NCBI RefSeq assembly: GCF_022549215.1
Contig: NZ_JAKZFC010000008.1
Coordinates: 62,001 to 126,000 of the forward strand
DNA: 64,000 nucleotides
DNA from: Solibacillus palustris
GTDB lineage: Bacteria > Bacillota > Bacilli > Bacillales_A > Planococcaceae
Direction of reading: 5' to 3'
The position numbers were made by a program, and so were the translations under genes. Shown here one piece after another: positions 1 to 7,099 of the stretch; within the stretch, counting starts at the first letter, position 1, and each line of letters opens with the position of its first letter. Under the pieces are notes generated by a model. That model searched no databases, was not told the origin of the DNA, and saw nothing but the letters and a program-made list of their open reading frames with translations.

Positions 1-1
1 T

Positions 2-850
2 AGCAATATTTATAATGGAGCAGGTGCTACAATTAACCAAAACATTTATTTAGCGCTTATTACAGCTACGGTTTTAATCGTTTGCGTTATGATAGGTTCT
101 TTCTTCCAACAAAAAGGTCGCATCTTCCGTATTGCTTCGGTTCTTATTGCGTTAATTGCAGGGAGCATTGCAGCGAAATTTATGGGAGTACTAGATTTAT
201 CGGCAGTCTCACAAGCTAAATGGTTTAGCCTGCCACAAATTCCGTTCTCTGATTTTAGTTTCACGTTTAATGCTTCTGCGATTATAACAATGGTCATTAT
301 TTATATTGTATTAATGGCTGAAACAACAGGTACTTGGTTTGCGATTAGTAATGTTATCGATCAACCGTTAACAGATAAGCAAGTAAATCGTGGAGTGATT
401 GGTGAGGGGATTGGTTGTTTCGTTGCTTCTTTCCTTGGTTCAACACCAGTTACAGGATACTCAACTAACGCAGGTGTCATTTCAATTACAGGTATTGCAA
501 GTCGACGTGTCTTCGTAGCTGCGGGGATTTGGTTTGTATTATTTGGGTTTTCAGGTAAACTAGCAGCCTTAATATCTGCTATTCCTTCAGCAGTAATTGG
601 TGGTGTGTTCGTCATCGTTTGTGGCATTATCGCGATTAGCGGTTTGCAAGTGATGAAAAATGTAAGAATCGGCGAAAAAGAAATGTACGTTATTGCGGTT
701 CCAATGATTTTAACACTTGCATTAACATTATTACCTAAGGATTTCTTATATTCTTTACCGACGACAGTACAATATTTATTTGGCTCTCCAGTAGCAACAG
801 CTGCAATTGCCGCAATTGTATTAAATAAAGTTTTACCAAGTGGCAAATAG
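2..850 (+). CDS. NCS2 family xanthine/uracil-type permease, C-terminal part
   Basis: The reading frame is open from the left edge, so the N-terminus lies outside the window; about 282 residues are visible. The protein is a chain of hydrophobic membrane segments with the family features of nucleobase:cation symporter 2 (AzgA/xanthine-uracil permeases): an acidic motif around AETTGTW, then a Gly/Ser/Thr-rich stretch around GSTPVTGYSTNAG, and repeated small-residue helices. Members import purines or pyrimidines across the cytoplasmic membrane with protons or sodium. The substrate cannot be told from this fragment. It is followed by an intrinsic terminator, so it is the last gene of its unit. Family assignment is firm; substrate is open. 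Confidence 0.85.
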   Translation, partial: SNIYNGAGATINQNIYLALITATVLIVCVMIGSFFQQKGRIFRIASVLIALIAGSIAAKFMGVLDLSAVSQAKWFSLPQIPFSDFSFTFNASAIITMVIIYIVLMAETTGTWFAISNVIDQPLTDKQVNRGVIGEGIGCFVASFLGSTPVTGYSTNAGVISITGIASRRVFVAAGIWFVLFGFSGKLAALISAIPSAVIGGVFVIVCGIIAISGLQVMKNVRIGEKEMYVIAVPMILTLALTLLPKDFLYSLPTTVQYLFGSPVATAAIAAIVLNKVLPSGK

Positions 851-873
851 CCAATAATAAAAATAAAGGAATT

Positions 874-901
874 AACTAGCTAAATTCTAGCTAGTTTTTT
901 T
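874..901 (+). terminator. Intrinsic terminator of the NCS2 permease gene
   Basis: A perfect 9-bp stem (874-882 with 888-896) with a 5-nt loop is followed by a run of T. It lies 24 bp after the stop codon. Confidence 0.85.
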
Positions 902-1201
902 GTGGTTAGAAAAGTATTAATTTTTATTGAACTTTAAGAAAAGATATTGTGTCGTGCGCTTTGGTGAGAAATGTGTTTTTCTAACATTTCTATTCTTGTA
1001 TGAACACGGATTTTCACTTTCCTCTTATTAGTTTTTTAACTAGCCAAAATACAATTTTAAAATGGTCGAGTTCATTAAATTGGCACATAAAAGTACCGAG
1101 GCTACTATGGTTACGTAAAGTAACTAATAGCAGATAGGTAATGGAAAATAAAACTATAGATTCTGTTTGTTAAAGTTTTTGAGAGAATACAATTCACATT
1201 A

Positions 1202-1230
1202 TTGACACAATAAGCAAAAACGATTATTAT
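1202..1230 (+). promoter_or_regulatory. Sigma-A type promoter upstream of the SDR-MFS genes
   Basis: TTGACA at 1202-1207 is a perfect -35 box, separated by exactly 17 bases from TATTAT at 1225-1230, one base off the -10 consensus. It implies an untranslated leader of about 265 nt before the SDR gene at 1505. No alternative promoter of similar quality is seen nearer the gene. Confidence 0.65.
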
Positions 1231-1245
1231 TCGTTTAGTCGTAAA

Positions 1246-1275
1246 CTTTTTAGATGTATACTTTTTAGCTGTATA
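1246..1275 (+). repeat. Tandem 15-bp repeat just after the promoter (possible operator)
   Basis: Two directly adjacent 15-mers (1246-1260 and 1261-1275) are identical except for one base; each contains CTTTTTAG and TGTATA. The pair begins 15 bases after the -10 box, a place where a repressor would block transcription. The regulator is unknown and operator function is inference. Confidence 0.4.
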
Positions 1276-1309
1276 CTTTCGGAATTTAATGCTTTTTTTT
1301 AGATTCTCG

Positions 1310-1430
1310 CTACTTCAAATTTGGTTAAGTGAATTGATTTCCGTTAGTTTCCCACGAAAACCAGGGTTTGATAGACCGTCTGCGAATTGAAGTAGGATAG
1401 GTTAAGAAAAATAAGGAAACTAGTCAATTC
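1310..1430 (+). promoter_or_regulatory. Structured 5' leader upstream of the SDR gene (candidate cis-regulatory RNA)
   Basis: CTACTTCAA (1310-1318) is complementary to TTGAAGTAG (1387-1395). Two further arms, GAATTGA (1331-1337) with TCAATTC (1424-1430) and TAGTTTCC (1345-1352) with GGAAACTA (1415-1422), pair with each other and cross the first helix. The two helices could form a pseudoknot or be mutually exclusive folds, as in a riboswitch expression platform. I do not recognise a known riboswitch class. A degraded inverted repeat from a mobile element is the main alternative. Confidence 0.4.
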
Positions 1431-1504
1431 AAAAAGTGCGTTGCTTTGAACAGGGGTATTTTAATACTCAAGAAGGTTATTGGTTTAGATAAGGAGATAT
1501 AGCA

Positions 1505-2260
1505 ATGAAAAAATTAGAAGGAAAAGTAGCAATTATTACAGGTGGCGCTGGTGGTATTGGTATGGGTATGGCAACTGCCTTTGTAAAAGAGGGAGCAAAA
1601 GTTGTAATTGTAGACTTAAACGCAGAAGTAGGAAATGAAACGGTCAAAACATTACAAGCGCATGAACCAGATTCAATGTTCATCCAAGCAGATCTTACAG
1701 AGCATGCTAAATTAGGTAACATCGTTAATCAAGTTGTTGACAAGTATGGAAAATTAGACATTTTAGTAAACAATGCACACGCTTCAAGAATGAACTCAAT
1801 TGAAGACACAACTCAAGCAGATTTCGATTTCTCGTTTAATACAGGATTCTACCCAACATTCTACTTGATGCAAGCGGCACTACCTTACTTAAAAGAAACA
1901 AAAGGAAACATCATCAACTTCGCATCTGGTGCAGGAATTAACGGAGATGTAAATCAAGGTTCATACGCTGTTGCTAAAGAAGCAATCCGCGGTATTACAC
2001 GTGTAGCAGCAAATGAATTTGGTCCATTTGGTATTAATGTTAACATCATTTCACCAATCGCTAAATCACCAGGTATGATCCAATGGGCAGAAGCAAACCC
2101 AGAATATTACGAGGGAATGCTTGCGAAAATTCCTCTAAGAAGACTTGGAGAAGTTGAACAAGATATCGGTCGCGTTGCAGTATTTTTAGCTAGCGAAGAT
2201 TCGGCTTATATTACTGGTCAAACAATCATGGTAGACGGCGGATCAATTAAATTACGCTAA
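1505..2260 (+). CDS. SDR family oxidoreductase
   Basis: At 251 residues this is a classical short-chain dehydrogenase/reductase, an NAD(P)-dependent cytosolic enzyme acting on alcohols, ketones or related substrates. The nucleotide-binding motif TGGAGGIG is at residues 12-19, NNA follows the fourth strand, and the catalytic YxxxK is Tyr154/Lys158 with a Ser a few residues before. The C-terminus ends in the usual TGQTIMVDGG segment. The ATG is preceded by AAGGAG at good spacing. It is followed by an MFS carrier after a 107-bp gap that contains a hairpin, so the two genes may handle the same compound. Family certain; substrate unknown. Confidence 0.9.
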   Translation: MKKLEGKVAIITGGAGGIGMGMATAFVKEGAKVVIVDLNAEVGNETVKTLQAHEPDSMFIQADLTEHAKLGNIVNQVVDKYGKLDILVNNAHASRMNSIEDTTQADFDFSFNTGFYPTFYLMQAALPYLKETKGNIINFASGAGINGDVNQGSYAVAKEAIRGITRVAANEFGPFGINVNIISPIAKSPGMIQWAEANPEYYEGMLAKIPLRRLGEVEQDIGRVAVFLASEDSAYITGQTIMVDGGSIKLR

Positions 2261-2288
2261 TTCGTATTAGTTTGTTTTTAAGACAAAC

Positions 2289-2329
2289 AAACTGCCGTGT
2301 TGCATGAAGGACAAGTAGCAAGGCAGTTT
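2289..2329 (+). terminator. Intercistronic hairpin between the SDR and MFS genes
   Basis: AAACTGCC (2289-2296) pairs perfectly with GGCAGTTT (2322-2329), and an inner TTGC/GCAA extends the helix; a short T run follows at 2336. It may be a partial terminator or a processing/stability hairpin that lowers expression of the downstream carrier. Confidence 0.5.
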
Positions 2330-2367
2330 AATAAATTTTTAATAAATTATAGAATGAGGATTTCATC

Positions 2368-3633
2368 ATGACTAAACAAAAAAATAAATTCCATTATGCT
2401 TGGTTGCTATTAATCGCCGTATCGATTATGGTCGCTCTAGGTAAAAATGGTATTTCAACAGCAGGTGGATTGTATCTAGCACCTGTTACTCAAGATTTAG
2501 GTATTGGTATGGGGAGCTTTACACTATACTTTAGTATCGCATCAATCGTTACAATGATTTTCTTGCCAATTGCAGGTAAATTAATGGCAAAATATGATAT
2601 CCGCTTAATTTTAATCGTATCGATTATCTTAATGGCTGGTTCATTCGCAATGTTCGGATTCATGAGCTCAGTTTGGGGCTGGTACTTATTCAGTATTCCA
2701 ATGGCAATTGGATCAATTTTTATTACACAAATGGCAGGTCCTGTTTTAATCAATAACTGGTTTAAAAAGCATAATGGATTAGCAATCGGACTTATGGTTG
2801 CAATCGGTGGTGTATTTGGTGCAATCATTCAACCAACAGTAGGTAATTTAATTGCCAACCAAGGATGGAGATTTTCGTATATTGCTTCAGGTATTGCTGT
2901 AGCGGTGATTATTATTCCAATTATTTTATTATTTATTCGAATGACTCCTCAACAAAAAGGTTTACAACCAGTTGGCATAGACGAAGTAAAAACAAGTGAT
3001 GATTCTTCTGCTCAACAAGAAACGGCAAAAGGAATTACAGCTTCAGTAGCAAAAAAATCTAGCGCATTCTTTGCTTTATTTGGCTTCTTCTTCATCATTA
3101 CATCGATTGCGAGCTTTAGTCAGCATCTTGCACCATTCGCAATGGGCGTTGGCTACGATATAAAATTTGCAGGTAGTGCATTAGGTGCCATGCAAATCGG
3201 TGTATTAGTTGGTGCTTTATCATTTGGTGTATTAAGCGATAAAATTGGTGCAAAAAACACAGCCATTTTCGCGATGTTATTAGGTTTAATTCCAGTTGCC
3301 ATTTTCCTAACTGTTCCTGGGAACAAAACTCTTTTTATGGTAGCTATTGTAATTTTTGGTTTCATTGTTTCGTCACTAGGAACATTAGGTCCTCTATTAA
3401 CAACAGCGTTATTTGGAAATAAAGAATACAGTCAAATTTATTCTACAGCTGCGATTGGTTTAGCGGTTGCTGGTATCGTAGCGTTACCTGGATATGGTTA
3501 TGTTTATGAATTTACTGGTAGCTATACATTTGTACTGTATGCACTTGCTATTATGTTGATTTTAAATGCATTATTAGTAATATTAGCGTTTAAAGGTAAA
3601 AAGAAATTAGAAAAAGCAGGTTTATGGAATTAA
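2368..3633 (+). CDS. MFS transporter, oxalate/formate antiporter-like
   Basis: This 421-residue integral membrane protein has about twelve hydrophobic segments in two halves split by a polar loop (residues about 195-230, rich in Gln, Ser and Lys). Family marks of the major facilitator superfamily are visible: a KLMAKYDIR-type loop after helix 2, and GVLSDKIGAKN after helix 8. The overall pattern resembles the oxalate:formate antiporter group that moves organic anions. It follows an SDR oxidoreductase on the same strand, so it may carry that enzyme's substrate or product. The ATG has a GAGGA sequence upstream. Superfamily sure; substrate inferred only loosely. Confidence 0.85.
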   Translation: MTKQKNKFHYAWLLLIAVSIMVALGKNGISTAGGLYLAPVTQDLGIGMGSFTLYFSIASIVTMIFLPIAGKLMAKYDIRLILIVSIILMAGSFAMFGFMSSVWGWYLFSIPMAIGSIFITQMAGPVLINNWFKKHNGLAIGLMVAIGGVFGAIIQPTVGNLIANQGWRFSYIASGIAVAVIIIPIILLFIRMTPQQKGLQPVGIDEVKTSDDSSAQQETAKGITASVAKKSSAFFALFGFFFIITSIASFSQHLAPFAMGVGYDIKFAGSALGAMQIGVLVGALSFGVLSDKIGAKNTAIFAMLLGLIPVAIFLTVPGNKTLFMVAIVIFGFIVSSLGTLGPLLTTALFGNKEYSQIYSTAAIGLAVAGIVALPGYGYVYEFTGSYTFVLYALAIMLILNALLVILAFKGKKKLEKAGLWN

Positions 3634-3741
3634 TACTACCGTAAAATGACTTTATCATAACATTGAGTAGTACATTACTTTCAACGGCGAACAGGATACG
3701 ATATTTTGTACGCTTAGTAGCGATGTTATTATAAAACGGAT

Positions 3742-3785
3742 GCTCCCTTATTACTTATGTAAGTGATAAGGGGGCTTTTTTTATT
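3742..3785 (+). terminator. Intrinsic terminator after the MFS gene
   Basis: A long stem formed by 3742-3756 and 3761-3775 with a 4-nt loop is followed by a run of T from 3776. It ends the SDR-MFS unit; the rest of the gap up to 3929 holds only a leader and the ribosome-binding site for the next gene. Confidence 0.85.
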
Positions 3786-3929
3786 GGACAGGTATAGATC
3801 AATTTTTCAAAGAAATCCGCATTAGAAAATACGGCCAAGTGGAATTAGTAGGAGGAAATTTTCTAGCGCATTTGTATATTTCTCTTACTTTATCAATACA
3901 TTGAAAGAAAGTATTCAATATAAGGAGCA

Positions 3930-5018
3930 ATGACTATTCCTAAAATCGTTTCGGTTGGTACATACACGCCACCTTATTCATTAGCTCAGTCCAATATTGA
4001 GCAATTAACGAAAGAGCTTTTTCAAGGCAAAATTTCTAGATTAGAAAGGCTATTAAAGGTTTTTGATAATGGTGATATAGAAACACGAAATTTTTGTGTT
4101 CCACCAGATTGGTATCGTGAGGACCATACATTTGAAGAACGTAATGAACTTTATATTCGGTTAACTACAGAGTATAGTGTGGAAGTCATTCAACGGTGCT
4201 TGGCTAATCGTTCATTTCTACAAAAAGATATTGCTACAAAAGATATTGATGCCATTATTTTTGTTAGTAGCACAGGAATTTCAACGCCTAGCATTGATGC
4301 CCGTGTTATGAATGTTTTATCCTTTTCAGAGCATATTGTTCGAATACCGATTTGGGGACTTGGCTGTGCTGGTGGAGCGGCCGGCGTTAGTAGGGCATAC
4401 GACTATTGTAAAGCGTATCCAAACGCTAAAGTGCTTGTAGTTTGTGTAGAGCTTTGTAGCTTAACATTTCAGAAAGAGGATTATACAAAAAGTAATTTAG
4501 TTGGGACATCTTTGTTTGCAGATGGAGCGGCCTGTGTGCTTGTTTGTGGCGATGATGTGGAGCTTGAACAGGACAGAGCTATCCCACATATCCTTGGTTG
4601 CAAATCAAAATGGATGCCAAATTCTGAAGATGTCATGGGGTGGGACGTGAAAAGCGGGGGATTACATGTTGTATTCTCTAAAAGTATCCCCGGCATCATC
4701 TCAAATTGGCTTGGTCCGTTTATTCATGAATTTTTAGGTAGCTACAATATTTTACCAGGCCAAATTAATAATTTTGTAGCACATCCAGGTGGAAAAAAAG
4801 TATTGAATGCTTATGAGGATGCCCTGAATTTAACAAAAATGCATACAAGTGTTTCACGTGAAATATTAAAAACGCATGGTAATATGTCTTCTCCAACGGT
4901 TCTTTATGTATTAGAGCAATTTATGCTCAAGGATAATCAATCCAATCCATTTGGTTTACTTGTTGCACTGGGTCCAGGTTTTAGTGGGGAAGCGGTGTTA
5001 TTAGAATGGAGGGCATAA
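3930..5018 (+). CDS. bpsA: Type III polyketide synthase (chalcone/stilbene synthase-like, BpsA-type)
   Basis: At 362 residues it has the length and thiolase fold motifs of bacterial type III polyketide synthases, which extend acyl-CoA starters with malonyl-CoA on a single Cys-His-Asn active site. The catalytic triad can be placed: Cys146 in GLGCAGG, His285 in VAHPGG and Asn318 in THGNMSS. The C-terminal GPGFSGE loop is typical. In B. subtilis the homologue BpsA makes alkylpyrones from long-chain fatty acyl-CoA. The next gene, starting one base after the stop, is the methyltransferase partner, which supports the same pathway. The ATG has AAGGAG upstream. Family certain; exact product inferred. 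Confidence 0.9.
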   Translation: MTIPKIVSVGTYTPPYSLAQSNIEQLTKELFQGKISRLERLLKVFDNGDIETRNFCVPPDWYREDHTFEERNELYIRLTTEYSVEVIQRCLANRSFLQKDIATKDIDAIIFVSSTGISTPSIDARVMNVLSFSEHIVRIPIWGLGCAGGAAGVSRAYDYCKAYPNAKVLVVCVELCSLTFQKEDYTKSNLVGTSLFADGAACVLVCGDDVELEQDRAIPHILGCKSKWMPNSEDVMGWDVKSGGLHVVFSKSIPGIISNWLGPFIHEFLGSYNILPGQINNFVAHPGGKKVLNAYEDALNLTKMHTSVSREILKTHGNMSSPTVLYVLEQFMLKDNQSNPFGLLVALGPGFSGEAVLLEWRA

Positions 5019-5019
5019 G

Positions 5020-5553
5020 TTGATTTTTTACTTCATTTTTGTTTTCGTTATAATTCAAAGACTAGTGGAACTGCTAATTGCAAAAAGAAATGAAAAATTA
5101 ATGCGGGCAAAAGGGGCTTATGAAGTTGGAGCTTCTCATTATCCATTTATGATTGCGTTACATGTCAGCTTTTTTATAAGTCTGCTAATAGAAGTATTGT
5201 ATTTTAAATCCATGGTTGTCCCATTTTATGGGTTGCTAGTTGTTTTTGTGTTATTACAACTGTTTAGAATATGGTGTTTAGTGTCGCTTGGTATGTATTG
5301 GAATACAAAAGTTATTATTTTACCTGGGGCAAATGTTGTTGTGAAAGGTCCGTACTCTTATATTCGCCACCCCAATTATTTAGTGGTATGTCTGGAAATT
5401 TTAGTGCTGCCTTTACTATTCCAGGCCTACGTTACAGCACTTATTTTTACAATTTTAAATTTCCTCATGCTTGCTGTCCGAATTCCAATAGAAGAAAAGG
5501 CATTAAAAGAGGCAACGGATTATGCTACATCTATGAAACGTAACATAAATTAA
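5020..5553 (+). CDS. bpsB: Isoprenylcysteine methyltransferase-family membrane protein (BpsB-type)
   Basis: This 177-residue membrane protein has four or so hydrophobic segments and the ICMT-family signature GPYSYIRHPNYL in its C-terminal half, which binds S-adenosylmethionine. BpsB of B. subtilis methylates alkylpyrones to methyl ethers, and the coupling with a type III polyketide synthase matches this. The start is TTG at 5020, one base after the upstream stop codon and 6 bases after a GGAGGG ribosome-binding site inside the upstream gene, so the pair is translationally linked. Function is inferred from family and context. Confidence 0.85.
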   Translation: MIFYFIFVFVIIQRLVELLIAKRNEKLMRAKGAYEVGASHYPFMIALHVSFFISLLIEVLYFKSMVVPFYGLLVVFVLLQLFRIWCLVSLGMYWNTKVIILPGANVVVKGPYSYIRHPNYLVVCLEILVLPLLFQAYVTALIFTILNFLMLAVRIPIEEKALKEATDYATSMKRNIN

Positions 5554-5556
5554 CAA

Positions 5557-5595
5557 TAGACCGATTTGAGACGTGTTTTATCTCAAATCGGTCTA
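5557..5595. terminator. Perfect inverted repeat after bpsAB
   Basis: A perfect 15-bp stem (5557-5571 with 5581-5595) surrounds a 9-nt loop directly after the bpsB stop codon. The T tract is weak, so it is probably a terminator of moderate strength or an mRNA 3'-end stabiliser. Confidence 0.65.
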
Positions 5596-5810
5596 TAAAT
5601 TTAATTGGTAAGTGTATTGTTTTACAAAAGAAAATATTTTCGATTATTGCCTGTCATATGATTTTCAGAAGGTGATAAAGCGTAATTTAAGAAAAGTGAC
5701 ATGCCTCTATCTACATCCTACCAAATATTTAATTATAAGTCTATTATTGGTCAAGGTAGGGTGAGATAATAATTTTGCGCAAATACATCATAACGTTATG
5801 AGAATGGTTG

Positions 5811-6554
5811 ATGGATATGAAACAGAACATTTATGATAACTCCGAATTTTTTGAACGGTACCAGCAAATTAGAGCGAGAGAATATAATTATAACAAGCAA
5901 ATAGAGCAACCAAGTTTTTTGCAGCATGTACCAGATCTTCAGGGGCTAGTCACTTTAGATATTGGGTGTGGTGCTGGTGATTTTGCTGCATATTGTATAC
6001 AAAAAGGTGCGAAAGAAGTTTTAGGAATTGATATATCTGCTAATATGATTACTACGGCTAAAAAACGTCACGAGCAAGAATATTTAAAATTTATGAATAT
6101 TGCTTTTGAAGATTTAATTTTACAACAGGGTCATTTTCACTTTATTAGTAGTTCTCTTGCTCTTCACTATATGGCTAATTTGCATGATGTCATCCAAAAA
6201 ATTAGTGCAGCCTTAAGTAGAGGAGGGGTATTATTATTTTCAATTCAGCACCCCATTTATACCGCGAATATGGGAGAGGATAACTGGATAACAGATGAAG
6301 ATGGAAATATCCTGCATTTTGCGGTGGATCGTTATCATGAAGAGGGGATAAGAAAGGAAGATTGGTTAGTAGATGGTGTCATTATGTATCATAGGTCCAT
6401 TGCCACAATATTTAATACGTTAATGAATAATGGCTTATCCATTGAAAAAGTAGTTGAACCAATTCCATCAGGAGAAATTTTGCAACACGTGCCCAATTTC
6501 AAAAAAATACTTCGAAGCCCTCCGTTTTTAATCATAAGAGCACAGAAAATTTAA
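5811..6554 (+). CDS. Class I SAM-dependent methyltransferase
   Basis: About 247 residues with a Rossmann-type methyltransferase core: motif I is LDIGCGAGDFAAY, followed by an acidic GIDIS (motif II) and a region around FISSSLALHYM (motif IV). These bind S-adenosylmethionine. The protein resembles small-molecule methyltransferases of Bacillales; the acceptor cannot be told. The start is uncertain: TTG at 5808 and ATG at 5811 and 5817 are all in frame and none has a convincing Shine-Dalgarno sequence. It stands alone, 250 bp after bpsAB, and is followed by a family 1 repeat. Confidence 0.8.
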   Translation: MDMKQNIYDNSEFFERYQQIRAREYNYNKQIEQPSFLQHVPDLQGLVTLDIGCGAGDFAAYCIQKGAKEVLGIDISANMITTAKKRHEQEYLKFMNIAFEDLILQQGHFHFISSSLALHYMANLHDVIQKISAALSRGGVLLFSIQHPIYTANMGEDNWITDEDGNILHFAVDRYHEEGIRKEDWLVDGVIMYHRSIATIFNTLMNNGLSIEKVVEPIPSGEILQHVPNFKKILRSPPFLIIRAQKI

Positions 6555-6560
6555 CTCGAT

Positions 6561-6835
6561 TCAGCAAATTCTTTTTGTACCGAAAACGAATCGACAGGTA
6601 CAGAAGTCCCCTACTTCTATAAGTGGGGGATGAGTGCCGAATATGTTATTCTATTCAGCTGGATTGGAACCACGGCTGAATGGAGGATCTCAGGCTAAGG
6701 ACGCCGCGTCGTGCGGCAACACCTGAGTGACTAACATCGTGTTAGCCCAATCCCCGGCAGATGGAACAGATTTTTTAGGTTTTTTTTAAGCGAGCTTGAA
6801 AAAAATCTGGACGCAATTACGCCTCGGCGTAATTG
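6561..6835 (+). repeat. Intergenic repeat, family 1, copy A (full-length type)
   Basis: A 275-bp non-coding element. Left module: hairpin TGTACC/GGTACA, then a CCCC...ACTT/AAGT...GGGG hairpin and ATGAGTGCC. Middle module: GCCGC/GCGGC hairpin (6703-6717) and CTAACA/TGTTAG hairpin (6731-6745). Right module: an A/T-rich arm pair and a 22-nt hairpin CAATTACGCC/GGCGTAATTG ending at 6835. The same modules recur, in either orientation, at 30778-31000, 36441-36726, 41061-41201 and 48853-48920. No open reading frame is shared, so the unit is DNA or RNA structure. It is likely a non-autonomous mobile element. Confidence 0.75.
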
Positions 6836-6902
6836 ATAAACCGTCTAGACTATTTTCAGGTGGCTTTTACTAAAAAGAATCTTTTTCAATCCTCAAAAAT
6901 AA

Positions 6903-6936
6903 GGGACCAACTCGAAATAAACTTCGAATTGGTCCC
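6903..6936. terminator. Hairpin between the repeat and helD
   Basis: GGGACCAA...TCGAA (6903-6916) pairs with TTCGAATTGGTCCC (6923-6936), with one mismatch and a 6-nt loop. It lacks a strong T run. It probably ends read-through transcription from the left; the rest of the gap up to 7099 is the AT-rich promoter region of the helicase gene. Confidence 0.5.
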
Positions 6937-7099
6937 ATTAATTTAGAAATATCATCATTGCGAATCACAGAAAAATATGGTATCTTATTAAAGATATACA
7001 CATATTTTTATAATTATTGTATATTATCCCTATAATAATCATACATCAAAATTATGTGTGCGTCAATCTTTTTGTATCTATTTTTAAGGAGTGAATGCG

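Larger units (their letters stand above)
851..1504. other. Long intergenic region with promoter, tandem repeat and structured leader
   Basis: No credible coding sequence is seen in these 650 bases. Apart from the permease terminator at its left end, it holds a sigma-A type promoter at 1202-1230, a tandem 15-bp repeat at 1246-1275 and a potentially folded leader at 1310-1430, each listed separately. The stretch 905-1200 shows nothing recognisable. Confidence 0.6.

Noticed and set aside
1310-1430. Assignment of the SDR leader to a known riboswitch class
   Set aside because: I compared it by eye with the main classes (purine, guanidine, fluoride, ZTP, THF) and found no diagnostic core; it is kept only as an unclassified candidate.
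5271-5543. Second open frame inside bpsB
   Set aside because: It is a frame-shifted shadow of bpsB, whose own frame contains the clear ICMT-family motif.
5811-6554. DNA-modification methyltransferase of a restriction system
   Set aside because: It lacks the DPPY/NPPY and target-recognition features of DNA methyltransferases and has no nuclease partner nearby.
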